Assembly (NCBI RefSeq): GCF_051842935.1 | Contig: NZ_JBPXRR010000001.1 | Coordinates: 2,294,001-2,358,000, forward strand | From: Pseudalkalibacillus sp051842935 | GTDB taxonomy: Bacteria > Bacillota > Bacilli > Bacillales > Fictibacillaceae | DNA length: 64,000 nt | Reading direction: 5' to 3' | Shown: positions 17,272 through 26,244 of the stretch, in pieces | Layout: each line of letters begins with the position of its first letter | How positions within the stretch are numbered: the first letter of the stretch is position 1 | The notes under the pieces: model-generated | Database searches by the model: none | What the model was told of the DNA's origin: nothing | Seen by the model: the letters and a program-made list of their open reading frames with translations, nothing else | Translations under genes and position numbers: made by a program

Positions 17272-17877
17272 ATGATGGTGACAAAGCATTTTTTTACACA
17301 GGACACACTTACATTGGCGCGTGAACTGCTCGGAATGGAGTTGATCCACAATACTCCAAAAGGCGTCCTCTCCGGTAAAATCGTTGAAGTGGAAGCATAC
17401 AAAGGACCTGAGGATAAAGCAGCCCATTCTTATGGAGGCCGACGAACGACTCGTACCGAAGTCATGTACGGTCCACCTGGGCATGTATATATGTTCCTCA
17501 TTTACGGGATGCACCATTGCTTCAATATCGTAACAGGACCCGTGAGTAAGCCGGAAGCAATTCTGATTCGCGGTTTGGAGCCGACGGAAGGTACCGACCG
17601 CATGTTGAACAATCGGTATGGAACGAAGGAAAGGTATACGAATACGCAAATTCGTAATCTATCAAATGGTCCTGGAAAATTGTCTCGGGCAATGGGCTTC
17701 GATATGAGTCATTATGGCCTACCTTTGATAGGATCGGAAATCACTTTGAGAGATTATAAGCAGATACCCGACTCAGAAGTCGAGGTCGGACCACGCATCA
17801 ATATTGATTACGCAGAGGAACATGTTGGTTTGCCTTACCGCTTTTCAATCAAAAGTAATCCCTATGTTTCTAAATAA
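17272..17877 (+). CDS. 3-methyladenine (methylpurine) DNA glycosylase, AAG/MPG family
   Basis: 201 aa. It matches the AAG/MPG family that excises alkylated purines: LARELLGMEL, IVEVEAYKGPEDKAAHS (with the catalytic Glu), MYGPPGHVYMFLIYGMHHC, and LSNGPGKLSRAMG. I use ATG 17272 with AGAGG 11 bp upstream; GTG 17260 and ATG 17263 lie too close to it. It is divergent from bioY and shares its regulatory gap. Homologous to B. subtilis YxlJ. Confidence 0.93.
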   Translation: MMVTKHFFTQDTLTLARELLGMELIHNTPKGVLSGKIVEVEAYKGPEDKAAHSYGGRRTTRTEVMYGPPGHVYMFLIYGMHHCFNIVTGPVSKPEAILIRGLEPTEGTDRMLNNRYGTKERYTNTQIRNLSNGPGKLSRAMGFDMSHYGLPLIGSEITLRDYKQIPDSEVEVGPRINIDYAEEHVGLPYRFSIKSNPYVSK

Positions 17878-17978
17878 AGGGGAACTTGTCCATATCAATT
17901 CTATCAATGAATCATAAGATAAAAAGAGTATATGTCCATATGCTGTTTACACTTTAATTGCATGAAAGGATTGATAGA

Positions 17979-18467
17979 ATGTACGATTCATGGTTCCAAC
18001 CCTTTAGGGATCGAGTGTCTCCAGTAAGGAACAATGGAAGAAACAATGTTAGTAACAACCGGCAAAACAGGAGAGCAGCCAATGCCCAAAATGGCAATGA
18101 TCTACCACAGGAAAGTTTGACAAGTAATTTATCACGAACAGTGCGAGTTTATGAACAACAAGCATTTCAGGTCTGTGCGTTTACAACTGGAAATCCGGAT
18201 GATAAGCCTTCAAAGGTGATCGTAACGCTCGGAAATCCTGAAGATCGACATGATTTTGACCTATTCATCTCGGAAAGAGGGACATTGGTTCCAGTCGAGT
18301 TTGATGAAAATGGTGTTTTCGTTTATGAAGAACCGATCTTGAACACGTGTGCACTTTTGTACATCACGTTCAAAGCACAGGGCCATTACTTGTTTGAACT
18401 TGATCTAGTGCTGGATCGAGGCAACATCCCTCTCGCAAATCTGATTCAAGATATAACAGCTATTTAA
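17979..18467 (+). CDS. Protein of unknown function with Asn-rich N-terminal segment
   Basis: 162 aa from ATG 17979 (AAAGGA 8 bp upstream). Residues 15-50 are Asn/Arg-rich and probably disordered; residues 55-160 look like a beta-rich domain (VRVYEQQAFQVCAFTTGN, DFDLFISERG, ALLYITFKAQGHYLFELDL). No signal peptide. Not recognised; a spore-surface or DNA-associated role cannot be judged. Confidence 0.55.
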   Translation: MYDSWFQPFRDRVSPVRNNGRNNVSNNRQNRRAANAQNGNDLPQESLTSNLSRTVRVYEQQAFQVCAFTTGNPDDKPSKVIVTLGNPEDRHDFDLFISERGTLVPVEFDENGVFVYEEPILNTCALLYITFKAQGHYLFELDLVLDRGNIPLANLIQDITAI

Positions 18468-18481
18468 TGTACACATAGAAA

Positions 18482-18510
18482 AGAACGGGGCATGGAGCCC
18501 CGTTCTGTTT
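18482..18510 (+). terminator. Bidirectional terminator
   Basis: Perfect 10-bp stem AGAACGGGGC / GCCCCGTTCT (18482-18491 / 18497-18506) with GTTTT after it, and TTTTC on the minus strand for the convergent gene. Confidence 0.85.
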
Positions 18511-19184
18511 TAATGTGATGGATTCAGTTCTTTCAATTCCAATTCATTTTCCGATTGTAAGCTCTTCTCTTTCGAGCTTGTCGAGATAAGTCCAAGCATT
18601 TGTGCCACTTTCTTTTTCCGATTCGTATAGCGGAAGAGCGTAATCAAATACCAGAAGGCGATGATCGTTGCTGTTTTCAGTACGGTTTCGAAGTTGAACG
18701 TCAGGTTCTCGAAGTCGATGACATTCAAGATATAGGCCGCTGCAACACCTAACAGGAACGCCGCAACCCACACACCAGGTCTTAGATCGCGATAGCCTCT
18801 ATGTAACGTCTGGATGAAGGACGATAACAGCTTCAATTCGGTCTGATTATATTGATGCAGACGGTTTTTCGTAAACTTCAAATCCGGCACGATTCCGTTT
18901 GAGCGTTTTTTATCCGTCAGATGTTTGAAGAACAATTCAAAATCTATGAAACTCGAAAGACTGTTCTCAATTTTCCGATGCATATAGTTGTGATACATAT
19001 ACCACAAGTAGAGCTTTTCTGCCGTTCGAAGGACAGCATAAAGTAGGATAGTGACAAGCGCGAATTGTACCCAAAAATTTTCTAAGAAGAAATCTAAATA
19101 GGCCCAAATCGCCATAACAAGTGTTTTCAGCTTTGTCACGAACAACGTTGCCACGAGCAAGATGAGATCTGTCACTTTTTCCAC
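18510..19184 (-). CDS. Four-helix membrane protein of unknown function
   Basis: 224 aa from GTG 19184, which has a perfect AGGAGG 8 bp upstream; a longer ORF to 19247 lacks one. Predicted membrane helices at about residues 5-30, 36-56, 137-155 and 167-185, with a soluble central segment (about 60-130) and a polar C-terminal tail ending ELELKELNPSH. No family recognised. Confidence 0.6.
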   Translation of the reverse strand: MEKVTDLILLVATLFVTKLKTLVMAIWAYLDFFLENFWVQFALVTILLYAVLRTAEKLYLWYMYHNYMHRKIENSLSSFIDFELFFKHLTDKKRSNGIVPDLKFTKNRLHQYNQTELKLLSSFIQTLHRGYRDLRPGVWVAAFLLGVAAAYILNVIDFENLTFNFETVLKTATIIAFWYLITLFRYTNRKKKVAQMLGLISTSSKEKSLQSENELELKELNPSH

Positions 19185-19367
19185 AAGTATTGCCTCCTGT
19201 TTTCCTGTTAGCTCCATCATATCATTTTTTCCGAGTGAACATGACAATCATTTACATAATTACAGAAAATTTTCCCGTCAATCGACTTGATCATTACCCC
19301 CTATCTTCCCACCACAGCAGCGAAAAGTATAGTTAGAATCTAGTTCTATTTTGGAGGTTAGACATAT

Positions 19368-19565
19368 ATGAAGATCGTGTTTTTTGAAAAAGGGGAATTA
19401 ATGATTATCGTAGGTTCTTCAAAACTTAAAGGGGAACTCACCATAGAACAAATCAAATCCGAAAGTGAGAAGAAAGCGAAAGAGCTTTCTCAACTTCTTG
19501 GAAGAGAAATCGGGTTCATGATCGACATGAACGGCAAGCTCGAAAACGATATGGCAATGAAATAA
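19368..19565 (+). CDS. Small protein of unknown function
   Basis: 65 aa, mixed beta/alpha (KIVFFEKGELMIIVGSS, then a Lys/Glu-rich helix). GGAGGT lies 9 bp before the ATG. Followed by a long terminator hairpin. Not recognised. Confidence 0.5.
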   Translation: MKIVFFEKGELMIIVGSSKLKGELTIEQIKSESEKKAKELSQLLGREIGFMIDMNGKLENDMAMK

Positions 19566-19584
19566 AGAGCTTTTTTGTGGAAAG

Positions 19585-19634
19585 AGCTGGTCTGGTAGAT
19601 CCAACTGTTTGGATGTCAGGCCAGCTTTTTCTTT
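19585..19634 (+). terminator. Terminator of the small gene
   Basis: Long hairpin: outer stem 19585-19594 / 19617-19626 (AGCTGGTCTG with one G-U) and inner stem ATCCAA / TTGGAT (19599-19604 / 19609-19614), then TTTTTCTTT. Confidence 0.75.
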
Positions 19635-19763
19635 GTGGTCATTAGTGGAGATGGAGATGGACAGTCTATGAGTATGTGAAACGGCGGATGGGCTACTCAT
19701 AGAGGATGTATGAGGTGTTGAAAGCGCTGGATTCCGAAAATGAACCACTCATAAAGGCTGTAT

Positions 19764-19935
19764 CCTTCCCCAAATTCAGTGTTTCCTCGTTTTCGAGGAG
19801 GATAGAGCTCCTACCCTTCCCCAAATCCAGTGTTTCCTGATTTTCGAGGAGGATAGGCCCTCTACCCTTCCCCAAATTTAGTATTTCATCGTTTTCAGGG
19901 ATGATAAGGTAGGCCCTCTCATCTTTTCCTCAAAT
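19764..19935. repeat. 51-bp tandem repeats, three clear copies plus a decayed fourth
   Basis: CCTTCCCCAAA starts at 19764, 19815 and 19866, exactly 51 bp apart. Each unit also holds GTTTCCTCGTTTTCGAGG-like sequence able to form a small hairpin. A degenerate copy follows at about 19922. Read on the minus strand the units spell a 17-residue peptide repeat, but no ribosome binding site supports translation. Confidence 0.85.
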
Positions 19936-19997
19936 GCAATCATCTTGTGTTTTCCGGGCAAGATTTCGCTACCTCAATTTCAAAAGCTCTCAAAATA

Positions 19998-20023
19998 GAA
20001 AAGACTCATCAATCGATGAGTCT
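19998..20023 (-). terminator. Terminator of the GDSL esterase gene
   Basis: Stem AGACTCATC / GATGAGTCT (20002-20010 / 20015-20023) followed on the minus strand by TTTTCTATTTTG. Confidence 0.8.
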
Positions 20024-20035
20024 TCTCGCATTTAT

Positions 20036-20785
20036 TTAATTCACTAACGCATTTCGTCGTAGTTCATTCATCACGCGGTTGGCAATCAGCTGATAACCTG
20101 CCGGGTTCGGATGGATGATATCCTTGAAGTAGCGCTGTTTTTCCTTATCTAAAAACAAGTCGATCGTCGATATATAATACGTTTTCGGAAAGTCATTGAC
20201 CATCCCTTTGGTCACCTGGTTCCACTTACCGAGGATCTCGTTCAACTGGTCATGGTTGACGAAGTCTGTGTAAGGATCATACATCCCGATCAGCACGAGC
20301 GGTGCAAATTGATTGTCCTGACGGATTTGGGCGATGAGCTGTGTCAGATTCTCCTGAAACAACGCTCTCTTCTCTTCCATTTCGGTCGGATTGATTGAAT
20401 TCAAATCCCGTCGCGCGGCCTGGATGAAGTCGTTCGTGCCGATGAAAAGAAAAATATAATTGGCTTGAGAGATCTTTTGCTTCGCCTCAACGTCCTGGAT
20501 GTGTACCATGATCTGATCGCTGCGATATCCGCGGATGCCGTAGCGGTTCACGATCACCTGCTGACCGATGGCTGTCGTCATGCCTTGTTGGACTCGTCCA
20601 ATATAACCGGTTCGCTCGGGATCTCCGCTACCGAAGGTCAACGAATCCCCGATTGCCACTACCCTTACTGCGTCAGATGCTTCAGGAACATCAGCAGCAA
20701 ATTGGTCATCTATGAAGTTGATTCCGATAATGAGAGCGACAATCAGGAGCACTCCCACTGTATATCTCAAAGGTCTGTTCCACAC
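20036..20785 (-). CDS. GDSL/SGNH-family esterase or lipase, membrane-anchored
   Basis: 249 aa with an N-terminal signal anchor (about residues 8-25). SGNH blocks are complete: AIGDSLTFGSG (Ser, about 48), the GIRGY Gly block, FIGTND (Asn) and DIIHPNPAGY (Asp/His, about 225). The substrate is probably a lipid or acylated polymer outside the cell. The start is GTG 20785 with GAGGA 7 bp upstream. It lies 31 bp after a 51-aa gene and is probably co-transcribed with it. It resembles B. subtilis YpmR. Confidence 0.82.
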   Translation of the reverse strand: MWNRPLRYTVGVLLIVALIIGINFIDDQFAADVPEASDAVRVVAIGDSLTFGSGDPERTGYIGRVQQGMTTAIGQQVIVNRYGIRGYRSDQIMVHIQDVEAKQKISQANYIFLFIGTNDFIQAARRDLNSINPTEMEEKRALFQENLTQLIAQIRQDNQFAPLVLIGMYDPYTDFVNHDQLNEILGKWNQVTKGMVNDFPKTYYISTIDLFLDKEKQRYFKDIIHPNPAGYQLIANRVMNELRRNALVN

Positions 20786-20816
20786 ACGCTGTTCCTCAAT
20801 TTCTCAAAAAAATTCG

Positions 20817-20972
20817 TCAGAGGTTATAATCCTCTTTTTTCAAATCAAACTCTTCCCATAAATGATAGACATCATAGTCCGTCGTGTCAATCCTGATAAA
20901 GCGTTGAAGAAGACCACACACCCCTAAAGTAAAGAACGTAAACGCCATGAATGATAGCAAAAAATACGCCAT
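20817..20972 (-). CDS. 51-aa membrane microprotein upstream of the GDSL esterase
   Basis: ATG 20972 to TGA 20817 encodes 51 aa: a hydrophobic N-terminal helix (MAYFLLSFMAFTFFTLGVCG) and a polar acidic tail (DTTDYDVYHLWEEFDLKK). GGGAGGAG lies 9 bp before the ATG, a strong ribosome binding site. It is placed as first gene of an operon with the esterase. Confidence 0.65.
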   Translation of the reverse strand: MAYFLLSFMAFTFFTLGVCGLLQRFIRIDTTDYDVYHLWEEFDLKKEDYNL

Positions 20973-21059
20973 TCGATCCCGCTCCTCCCTGATCATTTAC
21001 TACCATTCTATTAATCAGGTTCAGGTGCTAGAACTGAAGGACGTACTTCTGCTATCCAC

Positions 21060-24002
21060 TCATAAGAGAGGTGTGACCGTTTTTTCTTTCAGGAGCTGAT
21101 CGATACTGCTGACATCCATCGGTCGGTAAAAATGGAAGCCTTGAACTTCGTTGCAGTTCTGTTCTTTCAAGAACGCGAACTGATCTTCTGTTTCAACGCC
21201 TTCTGCAACGACGCGCATCTTCATGCTATGTCCTAACGTGATGACCGCTCTTGCAATTGCAGCCTCGTCTGGACTTTTACCGATTCCCTTAATGAAGGAC
21301 TGATCGATCTTCAGAGCATGGACATGGAACTTTTTCAAATAGCTCAAGGAGGAATAGCCGGTTCCAAAATCGTCGATGGCGATTCCGACTCCCATCCGTT
21401 CCAGCTCCTCAAGGCTTTGGACGATACTTTCCTCATATTTCATCAATGTACTTTCAGTAATTTCAATCTCCAACCATTTGCCATCCATCTCGACCTCTTT
21501 CAATACTTTCCGGATCGAAGAGGCTAGATTACGCTGCAAGAATTGGCGCGCGGAAAAATTGACCGCCATCCGGATTGGGGGAATCCCCTGTTCCTGCCAA
21601 CGTTTATTTTGTAGACATGCTTCCTTCAGAACCCAGTTGTCAATCTGAACAATCAAGCCAGTTTCTTCTGCAAGTGGAATGAATTCTCCTGGAGAGATCA
21701 GTCCCCATTGTGGATGCTTCCATCTGACAAGTGCTTCGACACCGATGATTTCATTGGTCGCAACATCGATGCGAGGTTGATAATGCAGCAGTAGCTCTTC
21801 GTTCTCAATCGCTTTATGTAGGTCATTTTCCAATACAAGTCGCTCGTAATTGTTGATGTTCATCGAAGGTCGGTAGAATTCGTACGAGTTCCGGCCTTTT
21901 TCTTTCGCCCGGTACATGGCCATATCGGAATGCGCCAGTAATGACTCGACATCCTCCCCATCATCTGGATACAGCGCTACTCCGATACTGAATGAAATGT
22001 GGAATTCATGTTCCTCGATGACGATCGGTTGCCTGAAGGACTGCGATACCAGCTTGGTAATATTGTTCAAATCCGAAATATGGATAACGTGCGGAATCAG
22101 GATCGTGAACTCATCTCCGCTCATCCGATATACTTGACCTTTTTCAGCAATCAAGCTCTTGAGCCTAGTAGCGACTACGGAAAGGACACGATCACCGAAT
22201 GCATGACCTAGTGAATCATTGATGACCTTGAAACGATCCATATCGAGGAACAATACACCTGCAATCAAATTTTTGTTTTTACTTCGATGGATGAGCTTGT
22301 CCAGGTCTTCCTGGAACTTCCTCCGGTTTGGAAGATCCGTCAACGAATCATGATACGCCATATGTTTAATCGTTTCTTCCGTCTTCTTCCGTTTCGTGAT
22401 GTCGCGCGCAACGACGACGACCTGTTTCACTTGATCGTTCTCATCCAAAACAGGCATCGCCCGTGCCTCGATGACGACATACTCCCCTTCAGCATTGCGA
22501 TATCGACATTCTACGTCTTGCCGTTCACTCGTTTGGAACAACCGTCCGAAGCTTTCCAGTACAGCCTCTTGATCCTCTACATGAACATGATCGATGAACT
22601 TGTTCTCCAACATCGGAGCTCTGCCGAAAATTTTCTTATAGGCTGGTGAAACGTAATTGATGTGGCCTTTTCGGTCAAATAGAACGATCAGGTCAGACAT
22701 GTTTTCCGTCATGATGTTCAGCCGTGTTTCACTTTCCTTCAACGCTTGCTTCGTCTGTTTTTGTTCAATCGCGATGACCGCAATATCAGTGTACATCTTA
22801 ATCAACCGCTCATCCTGCTTGCTAGGAAGTCGGTTTTTCAAACTATAGATCGTTACGATTCCGAGGAGCTCATTGTTGCTCGATAGAATCGGCATCACCC
22901 AATACGCCCGAATCGAATGCTCATAGAAAAAGTGATGAAGATGCAGACTCAAAGGGTCATCCTCGATATCAGAAACGATGACCGGCTTTTTTAACGAGGC
23001 TGAACGACCGCACCCGCTCACATCTTCCCCGACAGTCATTTCCGCGAGTTGTAACGAATGCTTTTCGCAAATGGAGGGTGCCGATGCCAGTTGCAGCACT
23101 TCTTTTTCCGCTGAATATAGATGGATCGTACAGAACGTATCATCAATATGGCTTTCTAACGTTTTGGCTGTCACTTCTAACACTTCTTCTAGCATGATGT
23201 CTGTCGCGATCAGCTCGAAAATTCGCTTCTGACCTTTTAACTGTGCTTCCGTTTCCTTTTGTTCCTGCACCTCATAACTGACACACACGATTTCCGTTTC
23301 ACCGACTCTTGGCGATATGACGTTCATGCGCTGGGACACCCAGAATGATTGGTTGTTTTTATGTAAAAGTCGAACTTCAATACATTGATCCACACCCGGT
23401 TTAATCTGTCGGATAAAGTGGTTGTAACGTTCCTTGTCCCGAGAGTCTATGAAATTGGAAAACGATTGACCGATGAGGTCCTGGTTCGTGAATCCCAACC
23501 TCGATGAGCCTGTTTCATTAAAGGAAAGCAGCGTCCCTTCCTTGTTCAAGGTGAAATACATCGCAGGGGTATTCTCATACAAATACCTGTACCGTTCTTT
23601 ACTCGATTGCAGCTCGTTCTCAATCCTCTTCTTATTCGTGATATCCCGAACCGCAGCAAGTACATGCGTACATGTCCCCTGATCGTTCAGTATGGGAGTC
23701 AAAATCGTCTCCCCGACCATGATTTCTTCCATCACTTCGGTTTCAATTTCATAGTGGTAAGGTTCTTTAGAATAGTAGGCCGTTTCATATGCTTTTTGGA
23801 GTTCTACAAAAACATCCTCCTGTAACACATCCTGCATCCTTTTACCGAAAGAGGATTCGTCCACTCCGGAAAACTTGAGTGCAGAATCATTGGCAGTCAC
23901 ATAACGAAAGGATGGTCCCTTGTCCACTGCCATCAGAAACACCATATCTTTGAACCCATTGAAAATTGCGCGCAAATGCTCCTCTTGAATTCGATTAAAC
24001 AT
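21060..24002 (-). CDS. Multi-sensor PAS-PAS-GAF-PAS-GGDEF-EAL cyclic-di-GMP protein
   Basis: 980 aa. Approximate layout: PAS 10-125, PAS 135-255, GAF 265-415, PAS 425-545, GGDEF 550-715, EAL 725-968. The diguanylate cyclase signature is SGDEF (628-632), a tolerated variant, with no RxxD inhibitory site just before it. The EAL domain has EALVRW (756), NFSARQF, the metal-binding DDFGTGYSSL (877) and EGVET. Both halves could be active in making or degrading cyclic di-GMP. No membrane segment, so cytosolic. Nothing nearby suggests the target process. Confidence 0.93.
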   Translation of the reverse strand: MFNRIQEEHLRAIFNGFKDMVFLMAVDKGPSFRYVTANDSALKFSGVDESSFGKRMQDVLQEDVFVELQKAYETAYYSKEPYHYEIETEVMEEIMVGETILTPILNDQGTCTHVLAAVRDITNKKRIENELQSSKERYRYLYENTPAMYFTLNKEGTLLSFNETGSSRLGFTNQDLIGQSFSNFIDSRDKERYNHFIRQIKPGVDQCIEVRLLHKNNQSFWVSQRMNVISPRVGETEIVCVSYEVQEQKETEAQLKGQKRIFELIATDIMLEEVLEVTAKTLESHIDDTFCTIHLYSAEKEVLQLASAPSICEKHSLQLAEMTVGEDVSGCGRSASLKKPVIVSDIEDDPLSLHLHHFFYEHSIRAYWVMPILSSNNELLGIVTIYSLKNRLPSKQDERLIKMYTDIAVIAIEQKQTKQALKESETRLNIMTENMSDLIVLFDRKGHINYVSPAYKKIFGRAPMLENKFIDHVHVEDQEAVLESFGRLFQTSERQDVECRYRNAEGEYVVIEARAMPVLDENDQVKQVVVVARDITKRKKTEETIKHMAYHDSLTDLPNRRKFQEDLDKLIHRSKNKNLIAGVLFLDMDRFKVINDSLGHAFGDRVLSVVATRLKSLIAEKGQVYRMSGDEFTILIPHVIHISDLNNITKLVSQSFRQPIVIEEHEFHISFSIGVALYPDDGEDVESLLAHSDMAMYRAKEKGRNSYEFYRPSMNINNYERLVLENDLHKAIENEELLLHYQPRIDVATNEIIGVEALVRWKHPQWGLISPGEFIPLAEETGLIVQIDNWVLKEACLQNKRWQEQGIPPIRMAVNFSARQFLQRNLASSIRKVLKEVEMDGKWLEIEITESTLMKYEESIVQSLEELERMGVGIAIDDFGTGYSSLSYLKKFHVHALKIDQSFIKGIGKSPDEAAIARAVITLGHSMKMRVVAEGVETEDQFAFLKEQNCNEVQGFHFYRPMDVSSIDQLLKEKTVTPLL

Positions 24003-24133
24003 GCCCCAAGTCCCCTATTTTCTACTCGATATCTAGTCTTATTCTCTATATCGGTTCCTGTAGAACATTTTACATATTTATCCTAGTTTTGTAAAAAATA
24101 ATATGGATCATATCGCGAAGGAGAAGATGGAAG

Positions 24134-24724
24134 ATGAACAAATGGCTGATCAGCACTTTTGCCGCATTTCTGGTCATTTCCGGGCTTGCTGCTTGCGCCT
24201 ATCAAGACCAGCAACAAGCAAAGGAAAATGAATCTGTGCCTGTCAACGTCTCGAACCAGGCAAATCACCATACCCAAAGCTACAAAGATGTTGAGATATT
24301 CAATCCCGATAAAGAAAAGATCGGACATGCTCGACTGGCCCAAACCCCGAAAGGCGTCATGATCCAGTTGAAGGTTTCAAATATTTCTCCTGGTGTGCAC
24401 GGCTACCATATCCATGAGACCGGAAAATGTGAAGCACCGGACTTCAAGTCTGCAGGTGAGCACTTCAATCCAGTCACCAAGGAACACGGATTTGAAAATC
24501 CGAAAGGGTATCATGCCGGTGATCTGCCGAATTTGAAGGTGGATGAAGATGGCATGGTGTCCATGACGACGATCACGAAACATGTCACGTTGGAAAAAGG
24601 GAAAGCGAATTCATTGGTCGATAAAGACGGCAGTGCCCTCGTCATCCATGAAAAAGCCGACGACTACAAGACGAATCCAGCAGGAGATGCAGGAGCACGG
24701 ATAGCATGTGGAGTGATTAAGTAA
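24134..24724 (+). CDS. sodC: Cu/Zn superoxide dismutase-family lipoprotein
   Basis: 196 aa. Lipoprotein signal with Cys near residue 21 (SGLAAC). Metal-site histidines occur in GYHIHETGKC, SAGEHFNP, YHAGDLPN and a later HEKADDY where the usual HA.DD motif lies; the C-terminal GARIACGVI is typical. It would act on the outer membrane face against superoxide. B. subtilis YojM is the homologue and has lost part of the copper site; here the ligands look largely kept. The ribosome binding site is AAGGAG, 10 bp ahead. Confidence 0.9.
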   Translation: MNKWLISTFAAFLVISGLAACAYQDQQQAKENESVPVNVSNQANHHTQSYKDVEIFNPDKEKIGHARLAQTPKGVMIQLKVSNISPGVHGYHIHETGKCEAPDFKSAGEHFNPVTKEHGFENPKGYHAGDLPNLKVDEDGMVSMTTITKHVTLEKGKANSLVDKDGSALVIHEKADDYKTNPAGDAGARIACGVIK

Positions 24725-24803
24725 GATTGTAGGGCTAGCAATGATCTATTGGTGTTAGTATCGTCAAACATGATTTACCCTCGTGTTCACGGTACGACCC
24801 TAT

Positions 24804-24848
24804 ATGAAAAAAAGTGGCTGATCCATATTTCCGGACCAGCCACTTTCC
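24804..24848 (-). terminator. Bidirectional terminator between sodC and the SASP gene
   Basis: Stem AAGTGGCTG / CAGCCACTT (24812-24820 / 24837-24845). The minus strand continues TTTTTTTC, the plus strand TTTCCTTT. Confidence 0.82.
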
Positions 24849-24849
24849 T

Positions 24850-25044
24850 TTATTGCTGTTGGTTGTTGCTCAGTTGCTGTTCAGCTTGCGCAACGAGTTT
24901 CTTGGTCATTTGACCTCCAACAGAACCATTCGCGCGAGAGGACGTATTGCCACCTAGTTGAACCCCCATTTCAGCGGCGGTTTCTTCCTTCATCTGTTCC
25001 AATGAATTCTTTGCACCAGGTACTAAGAGTTTGTTTCTTGGCAA
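24850..25044 (-). CDS. Alpha/beta-type small acid-soluble spore protein
   Basis: 64 aa, with family hallmarks NKLLVPGA, the germination protease site ETAAEMGVQLGG and NGSVGGQMTKKLV. These proteins coat spore DNA into an A-like form giving UV and heat resistance. The start is TTG 25044 (GGAGTG 6 bp upstream); the GTG at 25053 is part of that ribosome binding site. Direct proof of a spore-former. Confidence 0.96.
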   Translation of the reverse strand: MPRNKLLVPGAKNSLEQMKEETAAEMGVQLGGNTSSRANGSVGGQMTKKLVAQAEQQLSNNQQQ

Positions 25045-25068
25045 GTCGATCACTCCACACGTTTATTT

Positions 25069-25095
25069 GAGCAACGCAATCGTTGCTCGTTTTTA
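25069..25095. other. Perfect stem-loop upstream of the SASP gene
   Basis: GAGCAACG / CGTTGCTC (25069-25076 / 25081-25088), loop CAAT, with GTTTTT following on the plus strand only. It could stop plus-strand read-through or mark the menC 3' end; on the minus strand it lacks a T-run. Confidence 0.45.
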
Positions 25096-25137
25096 ATGTA
25101 ACCGGATCGGTTTGAATGATACGGTAAAATGCATCCT

Positions 25138-26244
25138 TCAATACTCCAACGTCTCTTCTGTATGAGCCTTCAATGCCCCCATATTGATTTCATAACCGAT
25201 GCCGGGCCTCTCCGAAAGAATGATATTACCATCCTGTACCTCGATTTCAGGTGTAATGATGTCCTTCTCCCAATACTTCGAGGAGGCTGCAATGTCTCCA
25301 GGATAAGCGAATCCGTCTAGTGTCGCTAACGCCATGTTATGCGCTTTGCCCACACCGGACTCGATCATCCCACCAGCCCAGACCTCGATTCCGTTTCTTT
25401 TACAAAGATCATGGATCCGAACGGCTTTTGCCAGTCCACCTACACGACTCAATTTTACCGCTAAAATCTGTGCGCTCTTCAACGCGATGGCTGTTTGCGC
25501 CGCTTCAAAAGAAGTGATGCTTTCATCCAGACATATCGGTGTGTCGAGGACTTTTTGCAATTCCGCATGCTCCACAAAATCTCGTGAACCTAAAGGCTGC
25601 TCTATCATCATCAGGTTGTAGCGATCCATTTTCTTTAAATGATTCAGGTCCGCCAACGTATAACTGGAGTTGGCATCCACCATCAAAGGCACATCGGGAA
25701 AATGAGAGCGGACGGTTTCTAAAACCTCCAAATCCTCTCCAGGCTTCACTTTCAGCTTGATCCGCTTATAGCCGATATCCACGGCTTCTTGGATTCTTTG
25801 AAGAAGTGCTTCCTTATCAGACTGCATTCCGATTGCGGTACCGACCTCTATTTCACCTGATTGACCTCCAAGCACTTGGAACAATGGTCGATCCAAGCTT
25901 TTCGCATAACCGTCCCACAAAGCCGTTTCGATGGCCGACTTTGCCATATGATGTCCACGATAACGATTGAACAAAGCATGGATTGCTTTTGGATGGTCGA
26001 ACTCTCCTATCTCATATAAAGCCGGGATGAGGTACGTGGAAAGGACATGCAAACAGGTGTCGAGCGTTTCCTCCGTGTACCAAGGCGTATCAAACGCTGA
26101 ACATTCACCCCAGCCGACCGTCCCGTCTTGGAAAGTCAATTCAGTGATCAGCAGTTTGCGTTCATGGACCGTATTCAATGCTGTAATGAAAGGCTGCTTC
26201 AAAGGCATCTTGATTTTATGAATTGAGACGCGTTCAACCTTCAT
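25138..26244 (-). CDS. menC: o-Succinylbenzoate synthase (enolase superfamily)
   Basis: 368 aa. It dehydrates SHCHC to o-succinylbenzoate. Enolase-superfamily residues are visible: catalytic KIKLKVKPG-type lysines (YKRIKLKVKPG near 165), metal ligands in VDANSSY, IEQPL and CLDESI, and a second Lys in AVKLSRVGG. It belongs to the NSAR/OSBS-like branch, but its place at the end of a men operon fixes the role. ATG 26244 overlaps the menE end by 11 bp and has AAGG 9 bp ahead. Confidence 0.94.
   Translation of the reverse strand: MKVERVSIHKIKMPLKQPFITALNTVHERKLLITELTFQDGTVGWGECSAFDTPWYTEETLDTCLHVLSTYLIPALYEIGEFDHPKAIHALFNRYRGHHMAKSAIETALWDGYAKSLDRPLFQVLGGQSGEIEVGTAIGMQSDKEALLQRIQEAVDIGYKRIKLKVKPGEDLEVLETVRSHFPDVPLMVDANSSYTLADLNHLKKMDRYNLMMIEQPLGSRDFVEHAELQKVLDTPICLDESITSFEAAQTAIALKSAQILAVKLSRVGGLAKAVRIHDLCKRNGIEVWAGGMIESGVGKAHNMALATLDGFAYPGDIAASSKYWEKDIITPEIEVQDGNIILSERPGIGYEINMGALKAHTEETLEY

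Noticed and set aside
19693..19875. 60-aa minus-strand ORF with 17-aa repeats
   Set aside because: It only mirrors the 51-bp DNA repeats; no start signal.
21060..24002. Inactive diguanylate cyclase because of SGDEF
   Set aside because: Ser or Ala at the first position occurs in active enzymes, and the rest of the motif is intact.
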